Positions 27,234 through 37,305 of a stretch of 64,000 nucleotides of DNA are shown here, piece after piece. The stretch is from Pseudomonadota bacterium (lineage in GTDB: Bacteria > Pseudomonadota > Alphaproteobacteria > Geminicoccales > Geminicoccaceae): the NCBI GenBank assembly GCA_030549795.1, contig JAUQQO010000009.1:141985-205984 (forward strand). The letters run 5' to 3'. The position numbers and the translations under genes were made by a program. Within the stretch, counting starts at the first letter, position 1. Every line of letters starts with the position of its first letter. Under the pieces are notes generated by a model. It did not search any database. It was not told the origin of the DNA and was given only the letters and a program-made list of their open reading frames with translations.

Positions 27234-28113
27234 GGCCGAGCTCCTCCGATGGCGGCGCGATAATCGCGCCAGACCAGTCGACGATCCGTACCGGGCGCGG
27301 ATCGTCCGGCCGCAAGGCGAAGGTGACACGTCGAACCGCGCGCCGCTCACCCGCTGTCTGGGCCACGATTTCAAGTCGATAGACATCCTGCGGGTCGCGA
27401 CGCCGGACCGTTGCCGCGTCCTCGGCCCTCATGAGGGCAACGCGCGCGCGGTTGTCCTTGATCGCGGCGAGCGCTTCCCGCACCTCGGATGGGGCCAGCT
27501 CGACAGCGGGTTCGGGCGACCCGCTGCCCAAGGTCACAAGTGAGAGCAAGCGCGCGGCTTTGGGCGCCACGGTGATGATCCCGCTCGGCAGCGCGCTTAT
27601 CAATTCGACCGGATGGTCGATGCCCGGGCGAGCGGGCGGGCGCAATTCCTCAAACGGGCTCGGCTCCTCGCGCGCATCGGTCTCCCGTCCGTGCAGCTGG
27701 CTTCGCTTGCGCGCGAACATCGCGACCAGCGTTCGCGCTGTCTCGCGCTCGAAACCTGCCGCCTCGGCCAACCGTTGCACCAGATCGAAGGAAGCAGCGC
27801 TGAGGTCGACAAGACCACTTTCGGCTCGCACCCGAAGCGAGAGCAGAACCCCATCGAAATCCCAAGCCAAGGATGCCGAACCCGCGCGAAGCTCGAGCTC
27901 CTCCGCGGCAATGCGAGCGGCGGTGACATGCACTGCCGAAGCGATCGCCGCGCGCAGGCGGATCGCCTCGATCTCGCGCTGCACTTCCGGGAATGTCACT
28001 CGGCTGCTCTCCAAAAGGGCGAGCGCCAGGCCGCACGCCGCCACCGCGAACCAAAGAACGACGACAAAGGCGCTGCCGCTTTCAGCTCCCGCTGCGCCGG
28101 CTCTCACTCGCAT
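27223..28113 (-). CDS. gspK: Type II secretion minor pseudopilin GspK
   Basis: 296 residues from ATG 28113 (GGGGGAA upstream), overlapping the gspJ end by 10 nt. The N-terminus GSAFVVVLWFAVAACGLALAL is the GspK-type prepilin helix; the usual Gly-Phe/Glu cleavage context is degenerate, as is normal for GspK. A large periplasmic domain follows, with the SAM-like segment VDLSAASFDLVQRLAEAAGF and HPVELISALPSG. GspK caps the pseudopilus with GspI and GspJ. Confidence 0.86.
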   Translation of the reverse strand: MRVRAGAAGAESGSAFVVVLWFAVAACGLALALLESSRVTFPEVQREIEAIRLRAAIASAVHVTAARIAAEELELRAGSASLAWDFDGVLLSLRVRAESGLVDLSAASFDLVQRLAEAAGFERETARTLVAMFARKRSQLHGRETDAREEPSPFEELRPPARPGIDHPVELISALPSGIITVAPKAARLLSLVTLGSGSPEPAVELAPSEVREALAAIKDNRARVALMRAEDAATVRRRDPQDVYRLEIVAQTAGERRAVRRVTFALRPDDPRPVRIVDWSGAIIAPPSEELGREP

Positions 28114-28757
28114 GCCGTTCCCCCGCGGCGCGTCAGGCACCCGCGCGGCCAATCGATCGCAAGGCGTACCACGAGTTCGGGAGGCTCGCCCTCCTCAGCG
28201 GCGAGCCGCACGGCGGCCGGCAGACGCCTGGCGCGCTGCCATTGTGACCACCACCGTGGCTCGCGTTCGTCCTTCGGCCGTCCCCAATAGGCGAAGCGGA
28301 CCGGTCGCGCGAACCAGGCGAGAGCCACCGGCTCCGCTGCATCGAGCCGCGCGAAACCGGAACCGTCGCGGGCGAGCTGCGCGCGTCGGGCTATTAGCCT
28401 CCGCCCGCCCGCTTCCTCGACCAACGCGAACTCCCAAAGATCGAGTGAGCCGTGTGCGCGATATTCGGGAGGGGCGTTTACGAAGCGCACGCGATCGGGA
28501 GTACCGAGGAAGGCGACCCGGGGTTCCGCGAGTACGCCCCAATCGAGCGGAAGCGCGCGCGCGAGTTCCGCACGGAGCAGTTCGCGCGCGCGTATTTGCG
28601 CATCCAACATCGCGCTCGCCTGATGCTCGCGTTCGCGAGCGCGCGCGAGTACGCCTAAGCCTCCTGAGGCAATCGCGACAGAAAGCGCGAGCACCACGAG
28701 TGCGACCACGAGCTCGAGAAGCGTAAAACCGCGCTCAAACGCGCGCACGCTCTTCAT
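28104..28757 (-). CDS. gspJ: Type II secretion minor pseudopilin GspJ
   Basis: 217 residues from ATG 28757, which shares ATGA with the gspI stop. The prepilin cleavage motif RGFTLLELVVALVVLALSVA is at the N-terminus, with Glu at mature position 5. A beta-rich periplasmic domain rich in Arg and Trp follows. It is placed as GspJ by its order between I and K and by its size. It forms part of the pseudopilus tip. Confidence 0.86.
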   Translation of the reverse strand: MKSVRAFERGFTLLELVVALVVLALSVAIASGGLGVLARAREREHQASAMLDAQIRARELLRAELARALPLDWGVLAEPRVAFLGTPDRVRFVNAPPEYRAHGSLDLWEFALVEEAGGRRLIARRAQLARDGSGFARLDAAEPVALAWFARPVRFAYWGRPKDEREPRWWSQWQRARRLPAAVRLAAEEGEPPELVVRLAIDWPRGCLTRRGGTACE

Positions 28758-29146
28758 CGCAACGCCTCGAAGCGGAGCGTCGAGAGTATGAACGAACGTC
28801 CGCTTGAGCTGTCGATCACTTCTGCGACGATCCGCCAGAGCGCTGGCTCGTCTCGGCGCGCCGCGGTCTTCTCCGGTCCGATGCGCTCGCGAGACAAGCG
28901 CCACGAGAAGCCGTCGTTGGCGCCTTCTTCACTTGGCGCGTGGACGAGCAGATCGAGCCCTGCCCTCTCGAGCAGATTTTCGGCCAAGCGCGCCATCGCG
29001 AGCTCGCGGCGCATCCGCTCACCACGCTCGAGCGTCGACGCGGCGGTCCCTAAAGCCGCAGCGAGGGCGATTGCGAGCACCGCGACTGCAATCAGCGCTT
29101 CGAGAAGGCTGAACCCTTGCGAGCCGGTCGGATTACTCGCGAGCAC
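28754..29146 (-). CDS. gspI: Type II secretion minor pseudopilin GspI
   Basis: 130 residues from GTG 29146, overlapping the gspH 3' end. The class III signal QGFSLLEALIAVAVLAIALA is close to the N-terminus. The remaining 90 residues form a small pseudopilin head (FSWRLSRERI, ALWRIVAEVI). GspI starts assembly of the I-J-K tip complex. The alternative, longer frame from 29293 overlaps gspH extensively and lacks support. Confidence 0.84.
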   Translation of the reverse strand: MLASNPTGSQGFSLLEALIAVAVLAIALAAALGTAASTLERGERMRRELAMARLAENLLERAGLDLLVHAPSEEGANDGFSWRLSRERIGPEKTAARRDEPALWRIVAEVIDSSSGRSFILSTLRFEALR

Positions 29147-29525
29147 GTATGATCCGCCCGCTAAGACCTTCGAGCTGCAATGTGATCCGGCGCCCGCTCG
29201 CGTCGACGAGAGAAAGCAACGCATTCGACGCGGTTCCATCGGGATAAAAGGAGACAGCGGTCGTTTCGTTGCCTTCGAGCATGACGTCGGCACCTGGCGC
29301 GCGGGTGAGGTGTGCCAGCTCTACCGTCTCGATGCGCGCCTGGTCGATCGCTCGCGCGCGGAGTTCCAACAAATCTCGGACGATTTCGCGCGCCGTACGC
29401 TCGAGAGCGCTCTCTTGCGGCTGAAACCGCGGAGCGACGACAAGAACAGCGAAACCGAGGAGCACGAAGACGACGAGCAGCTCAAGCAGAGTGAACCCGC
29501 GCTCAGCGCCGGCCGCTTGTGACAT
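29133..29525 (-). CDS. gspH: Type II secretion minor pseudopilin GspH
   Basis: 130 residues from ATG 29525, starting inside the gspG 3' end. The prepilin motif ERGFTLLELLVVFVLLGFAV is followed by ALERTAREIVRDLLELRARA and the VSFYPDGTASNALLSLVD strand region typical of GspH/FimT. It connects the GspG shaft to the tip complex. Confidence 0.86.
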   Translation of the reverse strand: MSQAAGAERGFTLLELLVVFVLLGFAVLVVAPRFQPQESALERTAREIVRDLLELRARAIDQARIETVELAHLTRAPGADVMLEGNETTAVSFYPDGTASNALLSLVDASGRRITLQLEGLSGRIIRARE

Positions 29526-29946
29526 CCGCGGCCTCGCCGCTGCCGCCCGGAGCACCATCCGCGCCAAGCGAGAAAAGATCATAAGGCCCCCGCTCCCCAG
29601 GCGAGCGATAGACGTAAGGACGCCCCCACGGATCGAGCGGGACCGTCGCAGAATCGAGATAAGGCCCGCGCCAGCCGCGCACGCCGCCCGGATCGCGGAT
29701 CAACGCCTGCAGCCCCTGTTGCGAGGTGGGATAGGAACCCGTGTCGAGCCGGTAGAGATCGAGCGCTTGTTCGAGGCTCTGGATCTGCAGCCGTGCCGCA
29801 TCCGCCTTCGCGCCGCCGAGATATCCCAACACGCGCGGCCCGACGAGCGCTGCTAAAAGCCCGAGGATGACGAGGACGACCAAGAGTTCGATCAGCGTGA
29901 AACCAGCCGACGCCGCGCGGCGCCGAGGACGAAGGCGTTGCTTCAT
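29503..29946 (-). CDS. gspG: Type II secretion major pseudopilin GspG
   Basis: 147 residues from ATG 29946. The prepilin site AGFTLIELLVVLVILGLLAA has Glu5. The GspG signatures YRLDTGSYPTSQQGLQALI and DPWGRPYVYRSPGERGPYDL are intact, as is the calcium loop LFSLGADGAPGGSGEA. GspG polymerises into the pseudopilus shaft. The frame is open far upstream (to 30228), but that extension is antisense-like noise overlapping gspC. Confidence 0.95.
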   Translation of the reverse strand: MKQRLRPRRRAASAGFTLIELLVVLVILGLLAALVGPRVLGYLGGAKADAARLQIQSLEQALDLYRLDTGSYPTSQQGLQALIRDPGGVRGWRGPYLDSATVPLDPWGRPYVYRSPGERGPYDLFSLGADGAPGGSGEAADVTSGRR

Positions 29947-30001
29947 CCCTTGTTCCCGTTGCACGACGCCAGCCGATCGCGGCGTTCGCACGTCTCGGAC
30001 A

Positions 30002-30526
30002 TCATCGCAAGAGGTGGAGGGCGCGGCTCTCGCCGTCCCGCACGAGGACCAATCGGTCGAGCCCCACATCGACCACTTCCCAACCCTCGATGATCGATCC
30101 GCGTTGGACCTGCTCGAGGCGCGGCCCCCGAGCGATGAGGGCGTGGCCCGTGTTGCCGCGGATGACCGTGCCCACCAGGCGAAGCGCCAGCGGTTCTCGG
30201 CTCGGCTGCGCGCGCGCGGTCTCGGCAACGCTTTCTGGTTCGCGCACCGGGCTCGCGAGCCGTTCGGCCGGGCGCCGGTCGGGCGCGAACAGGGGCCGTG
30301 CGGCCGCAGCTTGGAAATGTTCGAGCGGCGGCAGCGCCCGATGCTCGGCGATCTGTGCCAACACCGTCATGGTCGCGCTTTCTTCCCCACGGGTGGCGCG
30401 TTCGACCGGCACCCGCGCTGCTACGACCGTCGCTGGCGCTTGCGCCGAAGAGCCGAGGAGGAGCCACAGGGCACCGAGCAGGGCAGAGACAGCCCCGAGT
30501 TTGAGGAGCGAATGCCGAGATCTCAT
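30002..30526 (-). CDS. gspC: Type II secretion system GspC-like inner membrane protein
   Basis: 174 residues from ATG 30526. One N-terminal membrane helix (about 8-28, LKLGAVSALLGALWLLLG) is followed by a linker with the RPLFAPDRRPAE motif and an HR-type domain, LALRLVGTVIRGNTGHALIA to the end. It lacks the C-terminal PDZ of longer GspC proteins and could equally be labelled a short GspC/GspP. GspC links the inner membrane platform to the outer membrane secretin GspD, which is not encoded here. It heads the gsp run, divergent from the RraA-like gene across 209 bp. Confidence 0.75.
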   Translation of the reverse strand: MRSRHSLLKLGAVSALLGALWLLLGSSAQAPATVVAARVPVERATRGEESATMTVLAQIAEHRALPPLEHFQAAAARPLFAPDRRPAERLASPVREPESVAETARAQPSREPLALRLVGTVIRGNTGHALIARGPRLEQVQRGSIIEGWEVVDVGLDRLVLVRDGESRALHLLR

Positions 30527-30735
30527 CCCATCGCCACCGCCGTTGCGTCTCGCACCAAGAGAGCAGCCCCCTCGCTCACCGGCGCAGCCGGCGCTGGGGG
30601 GCACCCCCGAATGCAGCAGAAGCCCGGCCGAAGGCGCTTCACACCCGCCTTCGCCTCGCTTCACTATCGACGCGTCGGGTTAACAATTCATCCAATGGCC
30701 GGTCGGTGCAAGGCCGCGCGCAAGGCGGAGGCGCC

Positions 30736-31434
30736 ATGATCCACGAACCCCCGATCCTCACGGTGCGCCGCAACTTCCCCCGACCAACCGCGACGCAGCT
30801 GGCTGCGGTGGCCTCCGCGACCACGGGCTGGCTCGTGGACGCTCAAGACGGTCGCGGCTCGCTCGGCCCTCGCATCAAGCCGATCTTCCCCGACGACCCG
30901 ACGCGTAACCGCTGCTTTGGAACTGCCCTCACCTGCTGGTGCGGTCCCGACGACAACCTCGCACTCGCCGCGGCGCTCGCGCTCGCTCAACCGGGCGACG
31001 TGCTGATCGCCTCTGCCGAGGGGTTCGAGGGCAGTGCTGTGTGCGGCGATCTTTTGGCCGGCATGATGCGCAACAAGGGCCTTGCCGGGCTAATCGTCGA
31101 CGGTGCGGTGCGCGACCTCGCCGGCCTTCGCGAGGTCGGCCTTCCGGTCTTCGCCCGCGCCATCAATCCGTCTTCCTGCGTCCGTTCCGGACCCGGGACG
31201 GTGGGGCTACCCATCGTCGTCGAGGGCCGCACGATCGCAAGCGGCGATCTCGTTCTGGCCGATGCCGATGGTGTGGTGACGGTGCCCTTGGCCGAGGCCG
31301 ACGCTGTCCTCTCCCGCCTCGAGGCGATCAAGGCTGCGGAGAGCCGGACTCTTGCCCAAGTTCGCGCCGGCCTCACCGTGCCCGAGTGGGTGGAGGCCCT
31401 TCTGCGCTCCGATCGGGTCCGCTTCTTGGATTGA
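30736..31434 (+). CDS. RraA / HMG-aldolase-family enzyme
   Basis: 232 residues from ATG 30736 (GGAGG upstream). The class II pyruvate aldolase motif D-X20-R-D is met exactly: the Asp of CGDLL, 20 residues, then Arg-Asp in DGAVRDLAGL. GPDDNLALAAALALAQPGDV and a VGLPVFARAINP turn also fit. Members with this motif cleave 4-hydroxy-4-methyl-2-oxoglutarate or 4-carboxy-4-hydroxy-2-oxoadipate, or decarboxylate oxaloacetate; members without it inhibit RNase E. An enzymatic role is therefore more likely than RraA activity. No aromatic catabolic genes are adjacent. Confidence 0.86.
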   Translation: MIHEPPILTVRRNFPRPTATQLAAVASATTGWLVDAQDGRGSLGPRIKPIFPDDPTRNRCFGTALTCWCGPDDNLALAAALALAQPGDVLIASAEGFEGSAVCGDLLAGMMRNKGLAGLIVDGAVRDLAGLREVGLPVFARAINPSSCVRSGPGTVGLPIVVEGRTIASGDLVLADADGVVTVPLAEADAVLSRLEAIKAAESRTLAQVRAGLTVPEWVEALLRSDRVRFLD

Positions 31435-31441
31435 GAGAGCT

Positions 31442-32134
31442 GTGCGGTGCGGGCTCGGCACCGGGCCGGTCGTCCCTTTGGGTCTCGCGCTTGCGCGCGG
31501 TTTGTGGATCGTCGTCATCGCGACCGCGCTCGCCGTGGTGGCGCTGTTCGCCGACGCGCGCCTGCGCTCTCGCGAACACGCGGTGCTGTTGCCGGTGCCG
31601 CACAAGCCCGCGACACCCGCCTCTCCCGCGGCCGCACCCGCGGATGATCTCGGCAAGCCGCAAGTCGAAACGGGCCCAAGCAGCGCATCTTCGGATGCGA
31701 AGCGAGCGGGCCCTTCGGCTGAGCCGGAGCCGAGCGCTCCACTTCTGCCCGCGAGGCCGATAACCGACGCTGCCCCCTCGCCGGCACCCGCAGCGGAACA
31801 CGCAGGAGGGGCAGCGCCCGCCGCGCCCTCCCCCCGGGTCACCGTTCGCGACGGCGTGCTCGCCTATCAAGCGGGCGATTATGCGCGCGCCTATGTGATC
31901 TGGCGCCAACTCGCCGAAGCCGGCAACGCCCGCGCGCGCTTCCATCTCGGCGCCCTCTACCTCGAAGGGCGACTTGGCCCGCCTGATTATGTTGCGGCCT
32001 ACCGTTGGCTTGCGCTCGCGGCCGAAGCCGGACAGCGAGCCGCTGTGCCCCTTCGCGATCAGGCAGCAAAGGCTCTCTCGCCGAATCAAGTCGCGACGAT
32101 CCGCCGCGCGCTCGGACTACCGCCAGATCCTTAA
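31442..32134 (+). CDS. Membrane-anchored Sel1-repeat protein
   Basis: 230 residues from GTG 31442 (GAGAGAG upstream), 7 bp after the RraA-like stop. A membrane helix (about 10-34, [22 protein letters not shown]) is followed by a long Pro/Ala-rich linker (about 50-135). The C-terminal Sel1 repeats include [36 protein letters not shown] and [16 protein letters not shown]. It probably sits in the inner membrane with its repeats in the periplasm. It is the second Sel1 protein of the window; the role is unknown. Confidence 0.82.
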   Translation: MRCGLGTGPVVPLGLALARGLWIVVIATALAVVALFADARLRSREHAVLLPVPHKPATPASPAAAPADDLGKPQVETGPSSASSDAKRAGPSAEPEPSAPLLPARPITDAAPSPAPAAEHAGGAAPAAPSPRVTVRDGVLAYQAGDYARAYVIWRQLAEAGNARARFHLGALYLEGRLGPPDYVAAYRWLALAAEAGQRAAVPLRDQAAKALSPNQVATIRRALGLPPDP

Positions 32135-32219
32135 GCATAAGGGCAGCTCGCCTGCGTGGACCGCAGCCCGAGCCTGCTCTAGATGCGGCAGCGAAAGCTT
32201 CGATGATGGAGAACCGGCG

Positions 32220-33515
32220 ATGGCGGAAGCGCTTGGCGCCTGGAGTTCGACGCCGCCCGCTTTCTTTCGGGCGAGCCTGGCCGAAGTCGATCCTGAAGTG
32301 GCCGATGCTGTTGCGGGCGAACTCGCACGCCAGCGGGACGGGATCGAGCTGATCGCTTCCGAGAACATCGTGAGCCGAGCCGTCCTTGAGGCCCAGGGCT
32401 CGGTGCTGACCAACAAATATGCCGAGGGCTATCCGGGTCGTCGCTATTACGGCGGTTGTGCCCAGGTCGACCGGGTCGAAGTCCTCGCCATCGAGCGCGC
32501 CAAACGGCTGTTCGGTTGTGCGTTCGCAAATGTGCAGCCGCATTCGGGAGCGCAGGCGAACGGCGCGGTGATGCTGGCTCTGCTCGAGCCGGGTGACGCC
32601 ATCCTCGGCATGGACCTCGCCGCCGGCGGACATCTCACCCACGGAGCCAAGGTCTCGCTATCCGGCAAATGGTTCCGCTCCTTCTCGTACGGCGTCACCG
32701 AAGACGGCTTCATCGACTATGACGAAGTCGCGCGGCTCGCCCGTGCCCACCGCCCGAAAATGATCATCGCAGGCGCTTCGGCCTATTCACGCATCATCGA
32801 CTTCGCGCGCTTTCGGGCGATTGCCGATGAAGTGGGCGCGTGGCTCATGGCTGATATCGCCCACATCGCCGGTCTCGTTGCTGCAGGTGTGCATCCCTCA
32901 CCGTTTCCACATGCGCATGTGGTGACCTCGACCACCCACAAGACCCTGCGCGGGCCGCGCGGCGGCCTCATCCTCACCGACGATCCAGCACTGGCGCGCA
33001 AGATCGACAGCGCCGTCTTCCCGGGTCTGCAAGGCGGGCCGCTCATGCATGTCATCGCCGCCAAAGCGGTCGCCTTCGGCGAGGCACTGCGCCCAGAATT
33101 CAAACTCTACGCCCAGGCCGTGGTCGCCAATGCCAAGGCGCTCGCAGCAGTGATGGTCGAGCGCGGTGCGGCGATCGTCTCCGGTGGCACCGACAACCAC
33201 CTCATGCTGGTCGACTTGCGGCCCAAGGGCGTAACCGGCAAGGCAGCGCAAGAAGCGCTCGAGCGGGCCGGCATCACGTGCAATAAAAACGGCGTGCCCA
33301 ACGATCCGCAAAAGCCGACCATCACATCAGGTATTCGTCTTGGGACACCCGCCGGCACAACGCGCGGTTTCGGCATCGCCGAGTTCCAGCAGATCGGTCA
33401 TCTCGTTTCGGACGTGCTGGATGCACTCGCTACGCAGCCGGAGGGCGATCCGGAGGTCGAGGCGCGCGTACGCAGTCAAGTGCGCGACCTGTGCGCGCGT
33501 TTCCCCATCTACTGA
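32220..33515 (+). CDS. glyA: Serine hydroxymethyltransferase
   Basis: 431 residues from ATG 32220 with GGAGAA 8 nt upstream. Motifs include [36 protein letters not shown], the PLP lysine in [15 protein letters not shown], and [14 protein letters not shown]. It interconverts serine and glycine with tetrahydrofolate and supplies one-carbon units. Its start lies 85 bp after the Sel1 gene. A longer frame to 31974 overlaps that gene and is not needed. Confidence 0.97.
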   Translation: MAEALGAWSSTPPAFFRASLAEVDPEVADAVAGELARQRDGIELIASENIVSRAVLEAQGSVLTNKYAEGYPGRRYYGGCAQVDRVEVLAIERAKRLFGCAFANVQPHSGAQANGAVMLALLEPGDAILGMDLAAGGHLTHGAKVSLSGKWFRSFSYGVTEDGFIDYDEVARLARAHRPKMIIAGASAYSRIIDFARFRAIADEVGAWLMADIAHIAGLVAAGVHPSPFPHAHVVTSTTHKTLRGPRGGLILTDDPALARKIDSAVFPGLQGGPLMHVIAAKAVAFGEALRPEFKLYAQAVVANAKALAAVMVERGAAIVSGGTDNHLMLVDLRPKGVTGKAAQEALERAGITCNKNGVPNDPQKPTITSGIRLGTPAGTTRGFGIAEFQQIGHLVSDVLDALATQPEGDPEVEARVRSQVRDLCARFPIY

Positions 33516-33539
33516 TCGAGGGGACGAAAATCCGACTGA

Positions 33540-34799
33540 TCAGCACGCCGACGCAGAGCAAGGTGCAGAGGCGTCGCGAGCATCGACACCGATTTTCGCG
33601 GGCAGGATACAATCGCGTCCGCTCAGCCCGCAACTTCGAAGCCGGATGATCGCGGTCGCGGGCACCAGGTGAACCCCGCGCCGCGTCACATGCGGAAGCC
33701 ACTCGGCGAGCGCAGCCAGGGTCTCAGGATAGGGATGACCGATGACTACAGCTGTCCCGGCGCTGCGGGCGAGGCGTTCTGCCTTGGCGAGCTGCGCGCG
33801 TATGGCAGCGGGCGAAGGGTCGTTATCCAGGAAGAGATCGCGCGCGGTCGCCGGCACGCCCGTGGCAAGCGCGATCGATCCGGCCAAGCTCGCCGGTGTG
33901 GTCACGCTGTCGACGAAAGGAAGGGAAAGGCGCGCGAGCTCACCCATGACCACCGCCATGGCTCGCCGGTCGGCGGTCAGGCGGCTCCCCATGTGGTTGT
34001 TGACGCCGACCGCCCCCGGCACGCGCGCGATCGCCCAAAGAAGGCGTCGGCGCAGCTCCTCCTCCGGTAGGCCGAACAGGAGCGCCATCGGCCCCGGGTC
34101 CTCGGCGCCCCGCGGCTCCATGGGCAGGTGCACGAAGACCTCGTGTCCGGCGGCGCGCGCTTCGCGCGCGAGTTCCGGCGTTGCTTCGCCGTAAGGTAAA
34201 AAGGCGAGGGTGAGCGGAGCGGGAAGCCGGATCGCGCGCCGCGTCGCCGCCACGTTCACGCCGAGATCGTCCAAGATCACGCTCAACGCAGCCGCTTTCG
34301 ACCACCGCGCCCCCTCGCCCGAGCGCGGCACCACAAGAGCGACCGTGTTCGCTTTGCCCGGCGATTGTTCTTCCTGCGCGGGCGGAGCGGGAGGGGAAAG
34401 CGGGACCGGTGTCGACGTCTCACCGAAAGCGGGTGCCTTATCGGCTAGCTCAGGGGTCGGCGTGGCAACCGAAGCTGGTTCGGAATTCGCGGCTTTTGCC
34501 TCTTGGAATTGAGCGGGCGCGGCAACGAAGGGGGCGAGCGCGGTGGAAGGGGCGTTCTCGGGCTGCGATCGCCCTCGCGCGGGGTTTCCGGCGCGCTCGG
34601 GCACAGCCGACCACACCTGCGAGCGAAGCGGCGGCCGTTCCGGCAAGAGCGCGAGCGTAAGGATGAGCGCTGCGCCCAACAAGACCGCGCCGGCGCGCAG
34701 CGCGGTGCGTAGACGACGCCGAAGGCGCCGTCGCGGCCGCGTTTTTGGTATCCCCCAAAGCGGAGGGATCCCCCTCCCCTCTATGCGGCCGCTCGACAA
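33540..34799 (-). CDS. Divergent polysaccharide deacetylase family protein (DUF610/YibQ)
   Basis: 419 residues from TTG 34799, with GGAGG 6 nt upstream; no ATG alternative occurs before the membrane helix. A basic N-terminus and one membrane helix (about 33-55) lead into a Pro/Ala-rich linker to about residue 160. The NodB-like domain follows: [50 protein letters not shown] and [17 protein letters not shown]. The family is predicted to act on periplasmic polysaccharide or peptidoglycan, and is often near ctpA/envC, which are not here. It is divergent from trpG. Confidence 0.88.
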   Translation of the reverse strand: MSSGRIEGRGIPPLWGIPKTRPRRRLRRRLRTALRAGAVLLGAALILTLALLPERPPLRSQVWSAVPERAGNPARGRSQPENAPSTALAPFVAAPAQFQEAKAANSEPASVATPTPELADKAPAFGETSTPVPLSPPAPPAQEEQSPGKANTVALVVPRSGEGARWSKAAALSVILDDLGVNVAATRRAIRLPAPLTLAFLPYGEATPELAREARAAGHEVFVHLPMEPRGAEDPGPMALLFGLPEEELRRRLLWAIARVPGAVGVNNHMGSRLTADRRAMAVVMGELARLSLPFVDSVTTPASLAGSIALATGVPATARDLFLDNDPSPAAIRAQLAKAERLARSAGTAVVIGHPYPETLAALAEWLPHVTRRGVHLVPATAIIRLRSCGLSGRDCILPAKIGVDARDASAPCSASAC

Positions 34800-34889
34800 G
34801 CTCGCCTCCGGCAGCGCTTCGGCCTTGACGCCGGCTTTAGCCTCGGGTTTTTTCGCTCGGCTCGCAAGCCGTGCACGTCAGGCCCACCC

Positions 34890-35474
34890 ATGCTCTTGCT
34901 GATCGACAATTACGACAGTTTCACCTGGAATCTCTACCATTATCTGAGCGAGCAAGGAGCATCGGTGGAGGTCGTGCGCAACGATTGCCTCACCGTTCAA
35001 GAAGCACTCGCGCGTCGACCAGCCGGGATCGTCATCTCGCCGGGTCCCTGCGATCCCGATCGCGCTGGGATTTCCCTAGCGTTGATCCGCGCCGCCGCCG
35101 GCCGTTGCCCGATCCTCGGTGTCTGTCTCGGGCACCAGGCCATCGGCCAAGCCTTCGGTGCACGGATCGTGCGCGCACCTGTGCCGATGCACGGCAAGAT
35201 CAGCCAGATCGAACACGACGGGAGTGGGCTTTTTACCGGTCTGCCCTCGCCCTTTGAGGCAACCCGCTACCATTCGCTGTGCGTCGATCCGACGACAGTT
35301 CCAGAGGAATTAATCGTTAACGCCCGAAGCGAAGACGGCGTTATTATGGGCTTGCGTCACCGGCGTCTGCCCATACACGGCCTTCAGTTCCACCCCGAGA
35401 GCATCGAGACCAAAGTTGGAAAGCGCTTGTTGCGCAACTTCATCGCTCTTTGCACGCACACGGTACCGGCATGA
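34890..35474 (+). CDS. trpG: Anthranilate synthase component II (glutamine amidotransferase)
   Basis: 194 residues. Class I amidotransferase with the nucleophile Cys in [16 protein letters not shown], the [15 protein letters not shown] start and the catalytic His-Glu in [11 protein letters not shown]. It passes ammonia to TrpE for anthranilate synthesis. The same type of subunit can serve PabB in folate synthesis. TrpE is not encoded in this window. It heads a run in which every junction to moaC is a start/stop overlap. Confidence 0.95.
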   Translation: MLLLIDNYDSFTWNLYHYLSEQGASVEVVRNDCLTVQEALARRPAGIVISPGPCDPDRAGISLALIRAAAGRCPILGVCLGHQAIGQAFGARIVRAPVPMHGKISQIEHDGSGLFTGLPSPFEATRYHSLCVDPTTVPEELIVNARSEDGVIMGLRHRRLPIHGLQFHPESIETKVGKRLLRNFIALCTHTVPA

Positions 35475-36511
35475 GTGCCGATCTGCAACGCTTCAAGGAA
35501 ATCTTGGCGATCGTGGCCAAAGGCGAAACTCTCGATTTCGCCACGGCGCGCGAAGCCTTTTCGATCATGATGTCGGGCGATGCGACCCCGGCTCAGATGG
35601 GCGCCTTCCTGATGGGGCTTCGGGTGCGCGGCGAAACCATCGACGAGATCGCAGCCGGCGCCACCGTGCTGCGTGAGCGCATGGTGCGGGTAAGCGCTCC
35701 GCCCGGAGCCATCGACACCTGCGGCACCGGCGGTGATGGCGCCGGCACTTACAACATCTCGACCGCCGCCGCTCTCGTGGTTGCGGCCTGCGGCGTACCG
35801 GTCGCCAAGCACGGCAACCGGGGCCTCTCCTCGCGCTCGGGGTCCTCGGACGTGCTGCAGGCGCTCGGCGTCGACATCGACGTGCCGGTGCCGATCATCG
35901 AGGAGGCCATTCGGGTCGCTGGCATCGGCTTCATGATGGCCCCCCGACACCATGGTGCGATGCGCCACGTCGCCGGCCCGCGGGCCGAGCTCGCCACCCG
36001 CACGATCTTCAATCTCCTGGGTCCGCTCGCCAATCCGGCCGGCGTCAAACGGCAATTGGTGGGCGTGTTCGCCCGCGATTGGGTCGAGCCGATCGCACGC
36101 GTCCTCGGGCAGCTGGGCGCCGAACGGGTGTGGGTGGTGCACGGCTCCGATGGGCTCGACGAGCTCACCACCACCGGGCCCTCCTTCGTCGCCGAATGGG
36201 ACGGGAACCAGGTGCGCACCTTCGAGGTGGTACCCGAGATGGCCGGCCTTCCGCGCGCACGCCTCGAAGATCTCAAAGGTGGCGATGCCGCCCACAACGC
36301 CGAGGCCATCCGCGCTGTGCTCGCGGGCGTGCGTGGCCCCTTTCGCGATGCGGTGGTACTCGCCGCCGCCGGAGCCCTGGTCGTCGCCGGCCGCGCCCTC
36401 GATCTCGCCGAAGGAGCGCGGCTCGCCGCTGAAGCGATCGACAGCCGGCAGGCGGAGCGCGTCCTCGAACAACTCGTGCACATCACCCGGCGTGGAAGGG
36501 AGCGCTCGTGA
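35471..36511 (+). CDS. trpD: Anthranilate phosphoribosyltransferase
   Basis: 346 residues from ATG 35471, which overlaps the trpG stop (ATGA). The PRPP site is [17 protein letters not shown] with KHGNRGLSS after it; the anthranilate side includes [12 protein letters not shown] and [11 protein letters not shown]. It attaches phosphoribose to anthranilate, the second step of tryptophan synthesis. Confidence 0.97.
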   Translation: MSADLQRFKEILAIVAKGETLDFATAREAFSIMMSGDATPAQMGAFLMGLRVRGETIDEIAAGATVLRERMVRVSAPPGAIDTCGTGGDGAGTYNISTAAALVVAACGVPVAKHGNRGLSSRSGSSDVLQALGVDIDVPVPIIEEAIRVAGIGFMMAPRHHGAMRHVAGPRAELATRTIFNLLGPLANPAGVKRQLVGVFARDWVEPIARVLGQLGAERVWVVHGSDGLDELTTTGPSFVAEWDGNQVRTFEVVPEMAGLPRARLEDLKGGDAAHNAEAIRAVLAGVRGPFRDAVVLAAAGALVVAGRALDLAEGARLAAEAIDSRQAERVLEQLVHITRRGRERS

Positions 36512-37305
36512 ACTCGGTCCTAGCCCGGATCTGTGCCGACAAGCTGGCGGAGGTGGCGCAGCGTCGCGCACGACGGCCGCTTGGCGAACTCGAGCGCGCC
36601 CTTTCCTCGGCTCCGCCTTTGCGCGGCTTCGCATCCGCGCTCGAAGCCGCCTGCGCGCGTGGCCGTATCGCACTCATCGCCGAGATCAAGCGCGCTTCGC
36701 CCTCCCGCGGCCTTATCCGCGCAGACTTCGATCCGACCGCGCTCGCCCGCGCCTACGCCTCTGCCGGCGCCACATGCCTCTCGGTCCTCACCGATAGCCG
36801 CTATTTCGGCGGCGACGACGTGCATCTCCTTGCTGCACGCGCGGCGGTGGCTCTGCCGGTGCTGCGCAAAGAGTTCATCCTCGACCCCTATCAGGTGATC
36901 GAATCGCGCCTGCTTGGGGCCGATTGCGTGCTGTTGATCATGGCAGCACTTTCGGATGCGCAGGCCAAAGAATTGGCCGAGCTCGCGCGCGGGCTTGGCA
37001 TGGACGTGCTCGTCGAAGTCCACGACGAAGTCGAACTCGCGCGCGCGCTTGTGCTCCCGTCTCGGCTCATCGGCATCAACAACCGCGATCTTAAGACCCT
37101 CACCGTCGACCTCGGCACCACGCTTGCACTTGCCCCCAAAGTTCCTGCAGACCGGATCGTAGTCGCCGAAAGCGGATTCGCGAGCCGCGCGGATCTCGAT
37201 CGCGCCCGTGCCGCCGGCGCCAAGGCGTTCTTGGTCGGCGAATCGCTCATGCGCGAACCCGACGTGGCAGCGGCCACGCGGCGTCTTCTGGAGGCGAGGC
37301 CATGA
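36508..37305 (+). CDS. trpC: Indole-3-glycerol phosphate synthase
   Basis: 265 residues from GTG 36508, overlapping trpD by GTGA. TIM-barrel motifs: [50 protein letters not shown] and [13 protein letters not shown]. It closes the indole ring in tryptophan synthesis. It is a monofunctional enzyme, not fused to TrpF. Confidence 0.97.
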   Translation: MNSVLARICADKLAEVAQRRARRPLGELERALSSAPPLRGFASALEAACARGRIALIAEIKRASPSRGLIRADFDPTALARAYASAGATCLSVLTDSRYFGGDDVHLLAARAAVALPVLRKEFILDPYQVIESRLLGADCVLLIMAALSDAQAKELAELARGLGMDVLVEVHDEVELARALVLPSRLIGINNRDLKTLTVDLGTTLALAPKVPADRIVVAESGFASRADLDRARAAGAKAFLVGESLMREPDVAAATRRLLEARP

